Positions 1 to 5,910 of a stretch of 54,497 nucleotides of DNA are shown one piece after another. The notes beneath the pieces are model-generated. The model was not told the DNA's origin and did not search any database. It saw only the letters and a program-made list of their open reading frames with translations. Made by a program: the position numbers and the translations under genes. Each line of letters starts with the position of its first letter. The first letter of the stretch is position 1. This DNA comes from Lachnospiraceae bacterium YSB2008 (GTDB lineage Bacteria > Bacillota > Clostridia > Lachnospirales > Lachnospiraceae), in the NCBI GenBank assembly GCA_000687655.1, contig JHWR01000017.1:1-54497 (forward strand), written 5' to 3'.

Positions 1-150
1 GCTCTTCTTGTCGTAAGAATACTTTTTTACCTCCTTCGCAATGGTTGTGCGATCACGTCCCAGTTCTTTGCCAATTTCTCCGAAGGAGGCACTCTCCTGG
101 AGTCGCTGGGCTATGATCAAACGATCTTCATATGATAAAAACTTTGACAT
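1..150 (-). CDS. IS30-family transposase, N-terminal part (runs off window)
   Basis: Only the first 50 codons are in the window; the gene reads out through base 1. The start is the ATG at 150, preceded by a GGAAAGGAGC-type ribosome site. The visible protein begins MSKFLSYEDRLIIAQRL and continues with a helix-turn-helix (FGEIGKELGRDRTTIAKEV), which is the typical N-terminal DNA-binding helix-turn-helix of IS30-type transposases. The catalytic DDE domain lies outside the window, so activity cannot be judged. A terminator-like hairpin sits just upstream in the leader. The call rests on the HTH alone; a related IS30-like HTH regulator is the only serious alternative. Confidence 0.8.
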   Translation of the reverse strand, partial: MSKFLSYEDRLIIAQRLQESASFGEIGKELGRDRTTIAKEVKKYSYDKKS

Positions 151-188
151 GGTAGCTCCTTTCCAGCCGCCAGAAATCAAAGCATAAC

Positions 189-218
189 AAAAATGAGACC
201 AACCTTCCAGTCGGTCTC
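189..218 (-). terminator. Hairpin plus T-tract in the leader of the IS30-type transposase
   Basis: On the minus strand the stem is GAGACCgAC / GTtGGTCTC around a six-base loop, followed by ATTTTTG. This is a plausible intrinsic terminator only about 40 bases before the transposase start. It would stop transcription entering the element from the neighbouring minus-strand gene. Confidence 0.55.
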
Positions 219-225
219 GCATGTT

Positions 226-312
226 TGTAAGAGAGAATCCATACCCTTCTCTTACACCTATAATTATTAACTTGTACTACTCATCCGAGATACTGGGTAT
301 GGAATCTCGGAT
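226..312. repeat. Two adjacent hairpins with mutually complementary loops
   Basis: Hairpin A (226-256) has a perfect 9-bp stem TGTAAGAGA/TCTCTTACA. Hairpin B (283-312) has a perfect 9-bp stem ATCCGAGAT/ATCTCGGAT. Loop A contains TCCATACCC (238-246) and loop B contains its exact complement GGGTATGGA (295-303). B is therefore roughly an inverted copy of A, and the loops could pair. The site lies between the insertion sequence and the end of the small Cys-rich gene. Neither hairpin is followed by a T-tract, so an ordinary terminator is unlikely. Function unknown. Confidence 0.5.
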
Positions 313-358
313 TACAATTGAGGAAATAACCTTATTGCTGAAATGCGCCATTTTCCTT

Positions 359-559
359 TTAATGTTTATAATCCGCAGATACATCCATAAAAGACCTCTT
401 ACCATTGATATAATCATCATAGGCATTCTCAGGATCTTTCCCATGGAATACTTTGCATAGTCCACACATGTCACAATCTGAAATGCATGGATATCGATTC
501 TTTATATATTCTCTACGTTCTTCAATTGTAGATTCTTCAATATTTGGTGCAGTATTCAT
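359..559 (-). CDS. Small four-Cys protein (CX3CX2CX2C), copy A
   Basis: A 66-residue soluble protein that I do not recognise by function. It has a compact cysteine cluster, CISDCDMCGLC, that is C-x3-C-x2-C-x2-C, and then a conserved-looking tail ending in AYDDYINGKRSF. The cluster could bind zinc or an iron-sulfur centre; this is inference. It is followed by an intergenic region with paired hairpins. The next gene upstream (562-786) encodes a clear relative with the same Cys spacing and the same DYI-GKR tail, so the two arose by tandem duplication. The start ATG at 559 has a weak GGGATAG ribosome site two bases after the upstream stop, suggesting translational coupling. Confidence 0.75.
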   Translation of the reverse strand: MNTAPNIEESTIEERREYIKNRYPCISDCDMCGLCKVFHGKDPENAYDDYINGKRSFMDVSADYKH

Positions 560-561
560 CT

Positions 562-786
562 CTATCCCTTTATCTGTCTATCTTGACGATATTCTTCCAT
601 ATAACCCATATTTATCTCTCTAATTTCACGTTTTCCATCTATGTAGTCCTGATATATTCCCCAGGGATTACCACCACCTAGCCAACAGGAAGAACAATTT
701 TCACAACCTCCGCCACAATCAAGCGAGTTACGGATTATTTCTTCTCTTTCTTCCCTTGTTGTATCTTTAATCAGAATTGATTTCAT
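562..786 (-). CDS. Small four-Cys protein (CX3CX2CX2C), copy B
   Basis: A 74-residue relative of the next gene downstream. It starts MKSILIKDTTREEREE, has the cluster CGGGCENCSSC with identical C-x3-C-x2-C-x2-C spacing, and carries the shared motif IYQDYIDGKRE near the C-terminus. I chose the ATG at 786 rather than a longer reading because the longer one would run deep into the upstream HD gene and the similarity to copy A begins here. No membrane segment or signal peptide. Function unknown; metal binding by the four cysteines is the only inference I would make. Confidence 0.75.
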   Translation of the reverse strand: MKSILIKDTTREEREEIIRNSLDCGGGCENCSSCWLGGGNPWGIYQDYIDGKREIREINMGYMEEYRQDRQIKG

Positions 787-802
787 GAGTATCACCCCAT
801 TT

Positions 803-1399
803 CTACTCTTCAGCAGCCATTTCAGAATTAATAAGATCCTCATTCGCTGCCATGGCCTGTAATGTCATAGTCAGCAGTTTATCAAGTTCCCATCCAAGTT
901 GTTCTGCACCACGTTCTATAACTTCTCTTGAACATCCGGCCGCAAATCCTTTACTCTTATATTTCTTCTTTAGTGATTTAAGCTCCATATCCTTTGTACT
1001 TTTTGATGGTCTCATAAGTGCTGCAGCCCATATAAGACCGGTGAGCTCATCAGCTGCAAAAAGAACTTTTTCCATTTCCCTTGTAGGCTCCACATCAATT
1101 GTGACACCATTTCCTACTGTTATACCATAACCATGTGAGCACACTGCATGAATAATATCATCACTTACCCCGCCTTCTTTTAATAGTGCAGGAGCCTTGA
1201 GACAGTGTTCATCAGGATATAGTTCAAAATCTATATCATGAAGTAAGCCTACTATTCCCCAGTATTCAGCTTCATCCGCATATCCAAGTTCATTAGCATA
1301 CCATCTCATAACCGCTTCAACAGTAAGTGCATGCTGTATATGAAATGGATCCTTGTTGTATTTTTTTAATAGATTAAATGCATCATCTCTTGTAATCAT
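803..1399 (-). CDS. HD-domain (HDIG-type) metal-dependent phosphohydrolase
   Basis: A 198-residue soluble protein. The first His is near residue 20-23 (PFHIQHALTVE), the HD pair at about 54-55 (LLHDIDFE), then a further His in CSHGYG and an Asp in FAADELTGL. This order matches the HD superfamily of metal phosphohydrolases, usually annotated as HDIG-domain proteins in Clostridia. The substrate is unknown. I took the ATG at 1399, which begins MITRDDAF and has an AGAGG site about 11 bases upstream; an extended frame to 1504 adds 35 residues without family similarity. It lies among small accessory genes that give no pathway clue. Confidence 0.85.
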   Translation of the reverse strand: MITRDDAFNLLKKYNKDPFHIQHALTVEAVMRWYANELGYADEAEYWGIVGLLHDIDFELYPDEHCLKAPALLKEGGVSDDIIHAVCSHGYGITVGNGVTIDVEPTREMEKVLFAADELTGLIWAAALMRPSKSTKDMELKSLKKKYKSKGFAAGCSREVIERGAEQLGWELDKLLTMTLQAMAANEDLINSEMAAEE

Positions 1400-1510
1400 A
1401 TTTCTTAATTCCTCTCTTCCACCCTCATTTTGAACTGTCGCAAAAGATGCGACTTTCCGATATAATCTACGCTCCATTTTCCCTTTGATTTTATCGGATG
1501 CCACAATAAT

Positions 1511-1951
1511 TCACTTCCCAGCATCCTTCTCTTCAAACAGTTTATTCCATGATCCGATCTCAATTAGGTTGCCTTCCGGATCGGCTATATAACAGGTTCT
1601 CTGTCCCCAAGGTTCCAACTCCGGTGGAAGTACCGGGATTGCACCATTCTCAACCGCCTTCTTAAAAGCCTCATCAACCTCTTCAAACGTATCAACATAA
1701 AGGGCTATCTCAAAATGTCCATTCAATCCCTTAATATATTCATACTTACGATTCGTCATATTCTCGAAATCTTTTCTACCATACAGGAGAAATAGCGTCC
1801 CATCTTTCACAAGATAAACATTAGATGTATCTTCGGCTTCCTTTATCTCAAAACCGAGTACATCTCTGTAGAAACGAATCATATTTCCCATATCTTCAAC
1901 AAGCAAACCAAAACCATCTAATCTCATACTAGTTCTAACTCCTTCTATCAC
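1511..1951 (-). CDS. VOC/glyoxalase-fold protein
   Basis: A 146-residue protein of the vicinal-oxygen-chelate fold. It has the two typical beta-alpha-beta halves: DGFGLLVEDMGNMIRFYRDVLGFEI near the N-terminus and HFEIALYVD followed by YIADPEGNLIEIGSW at the C-terminus. A His in the middle (HFEIAL) and the final Glu (NLIEIG) are at the usual metal-ligand places. Family members include glyoxalase I, bleomycin-resistance proteins and dioxygenases; the substrate here is not evident. Its ATG overlaps the stop of the upstream TfoX-N gene (ATGA, 1948-1951), so the two are probably translationally coupled. An internal Met (MRLDGFG) is an alternative start. Confidence 0.85.
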   Translation of the reverse strand: MIEGVRTSMRLDGFGLLVEDMGNMIRFYRDVLGFEIKEAEDTSNVYLVKDGTLFLLYGRKDFENMTNRKYEYIKGLNGHFEIALYVDTFEEVDEAFKKAVENGAIPVLPPELEPWGQRTCYIADPEGNLIEIGSWNKLFEEKDAGK

Positions 1952-2271
1952 TTCTTTTTCTTTGGACTTGGAAGTTCTTCATACATTGCCATTAACAACT
2001 CTGCAAGAAATTCCTTATTCTCCACATCATCCACAAGTATCATCTCTTTAGCCCCTTCATAAGGAAGCTGCATATCCGCCTCAGGCATCATCTCCTTAGC
2101 GGACTTGCAAGGTTTAACCAAAAAACGATCATCGTAGATACCGCCAATCACTTTACTTTTGTAGTAAAGAATATACTCTCCCATCATTGCCCGATAGCTT
2201 ATATCAGCAAGTTCTGATAACTGTTCTAATATGAAATCTAAATACTCTTTTGTTGATGACATGTTATTCAT
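1948..2271 (-). CDS. TfoX/Sxy N-terminal domain protein
   Basis: A 107-residue protein with the pattern of the TfoX N-terminal domain: an N-terminal helix (TKEYLDFILEQL), then SYRAMMGEYILYYKSKVIGGIYDDRFLVKP, and a lysine-rich C-terminus (SPKKKK). In gamma-proteobacteria the domain is part of the competence regulator Sxy; in Firmicutes it is usually a stand-alone small protein of unknown role, and competence regulation should not be assumed. It forms a two-gene unit with the VOC protein through a 4-base ATGA overlap. Confidence 0.85.
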   Translation of the reverse strand: MNNMSSTKEYLDFILEQLSELADISYRAMMGEYILYYKSKVIGGIYDDRFLVKPCKSAKEMMPEADMQLPYEGAKEMILVDDVENKEFLAELLMAMYEELPSPKKKK

Positions 2272-2348
2272 CCCCCTTCAATACTAGTATGCAAAGGACC
2301 AACCTTTCTGTTCTAATTGTCTGAGTACCTACATGCCTAACCATAAAA

Positions 2349-3353
2349 TCATACTCCTTTAAATGTTCTTGCAACAGGCAATACTTTGTTTTCAATGAAA
2401 TCAACCCTATCGAAAATCCTTGGCTTGAAAGTACCTGTCATTCCAACAGATACATTTTCCTCTTTATTTACATAGATGATATTTCCGCTGTCACCAATCG
2501 CCGCATATACATCTCTGTCATCATGGGGCTTATACCATAAGTATCCATAGTTCATAAAGCCAAATCGCTCACCAAGCTTAATGTGAGGTGCCAACATGTC
2601 TTTTAAGTAGTCTTCGGAGATGATTCTCTTGCCATCATATAGCCCGCCCTCCAGAATGAGTTCACCGATTACAGCCATATCTTTTGCCGACATGCATAAT
2701 CCCCATCCTGCAGTAACGCAACCCTGAGGGTCAGAGTACCACTCGTATTTCCTGGGATTTTTGTTCATGAAGAAATCAAACTGATCTTCTTTGGAACTGT
2801 CACCGTGTGGTATTCGTTCCGGCAGTCCCAATGGCTCAAAGAGATTTTTGTTGGCAAAATCTATGCATTTTTCACCGGAGGCTTTCTCGATTATTCCTGC
2901 CAGTATCTGAATGCCAAGCGTAGCATACCTGAACTCACCTGTGATTCCATTACGGCCTCCAAGATAATCAAGGATTGCATACGTAAAACTCTGTGAAGTA
3001 CACACCTTCTTCCATGGCTCCGACTTACCTTTATAAGGTGCTGTCATAGTAAGCAAATGCCTGATCGTAACATCATAGATAGTTTTCTCACCGCGCTTTA
3101 CAGTATAATCAGGGAAGAAATCCATCACCTTTTGATCCAAATTTTTGATAAATCCCTTATCCAGCGCAATTCCTGCAAGCAGCCCCATGACACCTTTAGT
3201 CACGGAATTGACATTCATTGCGTCAAGAGTCTTAAATCCATGCCAGCAATCATCAAGTGCCACTCCGTTGTCTTTGATGGCATAGATCTGGCATATATTA
3301 CTCTCATTCCCGGTGTTCTCAGAAATAAAAGTGTGTAGCTGTTCTTTATTCAT
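2349..3353 (-). CDS. Serine hydrolase, beta-lactamase (class C / DD-peptidase) family
   Basis: A 334-residue serine hydrolase of the class C beta-lactamase/PBP4* fold. The catalytic S-x-x-K appears as NSVTKGV near residue 50, and the second-motif Tyr probably lies in FRYATLG (around 145), where the family usually has YxN. It lacks a signal peptide, so it is probably cytoplasmic and more likely an esterase or peptidase than a resistance enzyme. I chose the ATG at 3353 because an AGGAGG lies 10 bases upstream; a TTG two codons earlier is too close to that site. It stands apart from its neighbours, with short gaps on both sides. Confidence 0.85.
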   Translation of the reverse strand: MNKEQLHTFISENTGNESNICQIYAIKDNGVALDDCWHGFKTLDAMNVNSVTKGVMGLLAGIALDKGFIKNLDQKVMDFFPDYTVKRGEKTIYDVTIRHLLTMTAPYKGKSEPWKKVCTSQSFTYAILDYLGGRNGITGEFRYATLGIQILAGIIEKASGEKCIDFANKNLFEPLGLPERIPHGDSSKEDQFDFFMNKNPRKYEWYSDPQGCVTAGWGLCMSAKDMAVIGELILEGGLYDGKRIISEDYLKDMLAPHIKLGERFGFMNYGYLWYKPHDDRDVYAAIGDSGNIIYVNKEENVSVGMTGTFKPRIFDRVDFIENKVLPVARTFKGV

Positions 3354-3378
3354 AATCAAAAATCCTCCTCTTAGGGAA

Positions 3379-4704
3379 TTATTGTTCCTTCATTATCACC
3401 GTATTCACCCTGTCTTCAGCAAATCCCACAGACAAAGCTGTATGTTTTGACCCCTCATTGGAAATCGCATGCGCCCAGACGGGCTTCCTGCCGGTTGATA
3501 CTATCTCACGGCACATTATATCTGCAAGAGCTTTGGCCAGTCCTTTATGTCGGTAGTTTTCATCCGTCTCAACACCAACATCTACTTCGTCTGAGCTAAC
3601 AGCAGCTGAAAATGCTATCGCGACCACCCTGTCCCCATCCATCGCTACATAGCCGAATCCATTTTCAAGAAACTGTTCTTTACTTGACCAAGAAAATGAT
3701 GGAATAATCCTGCCCTGGATTTTATCGAAATTCAATTCGTTAATTCGTTCGACTTTGTAATCACATTTACAATCTTCTTGGGTTAATGTATCAAAATGAT
3801 ATTCTACTCTTTTATCTGATTCCATATCTTCCTTGTTTGAGAAAAAATGAATCACCTTAGGATTATCTGTTATAAGAATAAATCGTCTTTCATTTTCAAC
3901 CAGAAAAAAGTCCTCATATATCCTCTGAAGAAAAGTCTCGTCCGCATCTCCGGAAAGATAAGCAAAGCCGCAGAAATGCCAGAACAAAACCGCCTTAACG
4001 TTATTCTCATCATCCGGAATAATCCTGCCGTCCTGCAGTCCTTCAACTATTGACATCGGATATACTCTGTTACTGCTACACCTTCTTGCATATTCGTTAT
4101 ATAGGATTCGGTTCCTATACTTTTCAAACAGTTCATGTGAATACTCTTTGGGCATATCAGACTCTCTGACAACTTTCCACAGAGTGGCAGCCGCCTTCAG
4201 TCTATCACGGAACACCATGGTACTGTCATCTTCACAGAAATCCTTAACAAATCTATTCCACTGAAGCATAGACTTGTCATATACTGCATAGGTTTTCTTT
4301 CCGTAATATATATCCAACAGATCACCAAGTGTAAACGACTCATCGCCGTTTTCTTTCACTGCCTTGGCAGTGGCAACCATATCCACATTGAACTTAAACG
4401 GATTCACACCCGTCTGTTCAGAAAAGAACTCACGGAACCTGTTTCCAAAAGTAAAACCACACGCAATCAGGCCGGTATCCAGAGTCAACTCTTTAACTAC
4501 CGACCTATTCTTTCTCTCACGCTTCTTCTCAGGGAGAATCTTCTCACCTGAGAAATATGCTTCAATCACCTTATTCAGTTCTATCTTCCCACTGGGGGCT
4601 TTTAGTCCATGCGCCTTGCATATCTTTATCAGTTCATCACGATACCAGTAGTACTTGCAAAACTCATCGTAATCCCTGATATCATCAAACTCCGGTCTTT
4701 CCAT
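3379..4704 (-). CDS. SAP-like/DUF domain fused to GNAT acetyltransferase
   Basis: A 441-residue protein with two unrelated halves. Residues about 1-165 contain a SAP-like helical pair (LIKICKAHGLKAPSGKIELN) and a segment (LIACGFTFGNRFREFFSEQTG) seen in small stand-alone cytoplasmic proteins of Firmicutes. Residues about 175-441 form a GNAT acetyltransferase of the larger Firmicutes type, with the acetyl-CoA loop near the C-terminus (VGVETDENYRHKGLAKAL, the R/Q-x-x-G-x-G/A equivalent) and an ending VGFAEDRV. SAP-like helices often bind nucleic acid, but that is inference. The ATG lies four bases after the stop of a 37-codon ORF, so initiation may be coupled. Substrate unknown. Confidence 0.8.
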   Translation of the reverse strand: MERPEFDDIRDYDEFCKYYWYRDELIKICKAHGLKAPSGKIELNKVIEAYFSGEKILPEKKRERKNRSVVKELTLDTGLIACGFTFGNRFREFFSEQTGVNPFKFNVDMVATAKAVKENGDESFTLGDLLDIYYGKKTYAVYDKSMLQWNRFVKDFCEDDSTMVFRDRLKAAATLWKVVRESDMPKEYSHELFEKYRNRILYNEYARRCSSNRVYPMSIVEGLQDGRIIPDDENNVKAVLFWHFCGFAYLSGDADETFLQRIYEDFFLVENERRFILITDNPKVIHFFSNKEDMESDKRVEYHFDTLTQEDCKCDYKVERINELNFDKIQGRIIPSFSWSSKEQFLENGFGYVAMDGDRVVAIAFSAAVSSDEVDVGVETDENYRHKGLAKALADIMCREIVSTGRKPVWAHAISNEGSKHTALSVGFAEDRVNTVIMKEQ

Positions 4705-4707
4705 CTG

Positions 4708-4821
4708 CTAGAAATTAACCTTTTCCCTTCTCATATTCCTTCTGCCACTTCTCATTCTTTGTCTTTGCGCATTATCGCATACAATTTGTGCCTCTTCGTT
4801 TTTTGCTTTTCTGTATTCCAT
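4708..4821 (-). CDS. 37-residue ORF resembling the N-terminus of a GNAT enzyme, possibly a remnant
   Basis: Starts at ATG 4821 with a strong GGGAGG eight bases upstream, inside the last codons of the preceding gene. It begins MEYRKAKNEEAQIVCD, which looks like the first strand and helix of a GNAT acetyltransferase, then turns into an Arg-rich tail (RMRSGRRNMRREK) and stops. In another frame the same bases read KTKNEKWQKEYEKGKG, so a frameshift or truncation of an old GNAT gene is plausible. The good ribosome site and the tight coupling to both neighbours mean it may still be translated. I cannot tell remnant from real small protein. Confidence 0.4.
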   Translation of the reverse strand: MEYRKAKNEEAQIVCDNAQRQRMRSGRRNMRREKVNF

Positions 4822-4824
4822 CAC

Positions 4825-5214
4825 TTATACCTCCCGTTCTTCACGTTTTTTTCGACGCTGCTCACGGTTGTTTTTTTCTGATTCAAAAAGCTCTACTGCT
4901 GCATCTGTCAATTCGTCCGGCCACACCTTTCCGCTTGAGACAACATTCGCCCAGGGACAGAGCTTTTCATAATCATCATCGAATACAACTGTATAAGGCG
5001 GACCACAACGGTCATCTACATCCATATACAAGTGACGTCCTTCTGTGATCACTTTATAAACCTCATCATCAGACACTCCATTTTCAAGCTGATCATAAAT
5101 CTCCTTTGTAATTTCATACAAATTATAGGCGCCTACTCCACCGCGTTCAGCAGTATAAAGATTTCTTTCCTCATCATAGCAGGCCTTCCAGCCGATTCCT
5201 TTTTTGAATTCCAT
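4825..5214 (-). CDS. Uncharacterised soluble protein
   Basis: A 129-residue acidic-then-basic protein that I do not recognise. The first 100 residues look like a mixed alpha/beta domain (MEFKKGIGWKACYDEERNLYT, with aromatic and acidic runs such as YTVVFDDDYEKLCPWANVV), and the C-terminus is a charged helix (EQRRKKREEREV). No membrane segment. The second ATG (5214) is preferred because AAAGG is directly adjacent to the first ATG (5220) but properly spaced for the second. Its 3' end contains the ribosome site of the next small ORF. Confidence 0.65.
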   Translation of the reverse strand: MEFKKGIGWKACYDEERNLYTAERGGVGAYNLYEITKEIYDQLENGVSDDEVYKVITEGRHLYMDVDDRCGPPYTVVFDDDYEKLCPWANVVSSGKVWPDELTDAAVELFESEKNNREQRRKKREEREV

Positions 5215-5235
5215 AATCATCCTTTCATGATTCTT

Positions 5236-5895
5236 TTATTTCACAACCACAACGGTAAAATACCCTGCCTCATCCGGCATGGATTGAATACTGTAATAAA
5301 CCCTTTCGTCCGGCATACCACAGTTTTCAACCATATATGCTGTCTTTCCACTTTCTGAAACTTTATTCTTTATTTCCTTTAAATGTCCTCCGGCCTTTAA
5401 TATAATCAGCGTACCATCGAATGTGGTATACTCCCCCGAGGTGATCATTACCGGTTCACTACCCAGAGCGAGAGGAAGCTCCAGTCTCGAGCCAACAGCA
5501 CTGAACGATGTGATTCCATTTATTATTTCTACATCATATCCCTGCTCTTTAATAATATCGGCAATATAGTAAAACGTCGAATAAAACTCCGGATCTCCAA
5601 GCGTCAGAAACACTACATTTTTACCTGATTTAAGCCTATCCAAAATCTGACCGGCCGCTTCCTGATGTGCTTTTCTTAAATCTCCCATTTTCATAGGGAA
5701 TCTCAGTACCATTGTTTCTTTCGCAGAAACACTCGGGCACGCCTGCTTCACTATCTGATATGCAATGCCCGGCTCGGAGTCTCTTGCCGGACATGCAATA
5801 ACATCTGCCATATCAATTGTCTTAACTGCTTTTATTGTCAGCATATCCGGATCTCCCGGGCCAACACCTACGGCATATAATATACCATTCATCAT
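5236..5895 (-). CDS. cobI: Precorrin-2 / cobalt-factor II C20-methyltransferase
   Basis: A 219-residue SAM-dependent tetrapyrrole methylase. The N-terminal GVGPGDPDMLTIKAV motif is the family signature, followed by LTLGDPEFYSTFYYI and the ING-TSFSAVGSRLELPLA segment typical of CbiL/CobI, which methylate C20 of precorrin-2 or cobalt-factor II in cobalamin synthesis. Length fits the family. It is alone here: no other cob or cbi gene is in the window, so the rest of the pathway must lie elsewhere. The gene begins with two consecutive Met codons and lies 15 bases after the exporter permease. Anaerobic Firmicutes normally use the early-cobalt route, for which the symbol cbiL is equally used. Confidence 0.88.
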   Translation of the reverse strand: MMNGILYAVGVGPGDPDMLTIKAVKTIDMADVIACPARDSEPGIAYQIVKQACPSVSAKETMVLRFPMKMGDLRKAHQEAAGQILDRLKSGKNVVFLTLGDPEFYSTFYYIADIIKEQGYDVEIINGITSFSAVGSRLELPLALGSEPVMITSGEYTTFDGTLIILKAGGHLKEIKNKVSESGKTAYMVENCGMPDERVYYSIQSMPDEAGYFTVVVVK

Positions 5896-5910
5896 TACTC
5901 TCTTTTCTGA

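Noticed and set aside
2349-3353. Antibiotic-resistance beta-lactamase
   Set aside because: No signal peptide and an atypical second motif (YAT); the fold is shared by many esterases and peptidases.
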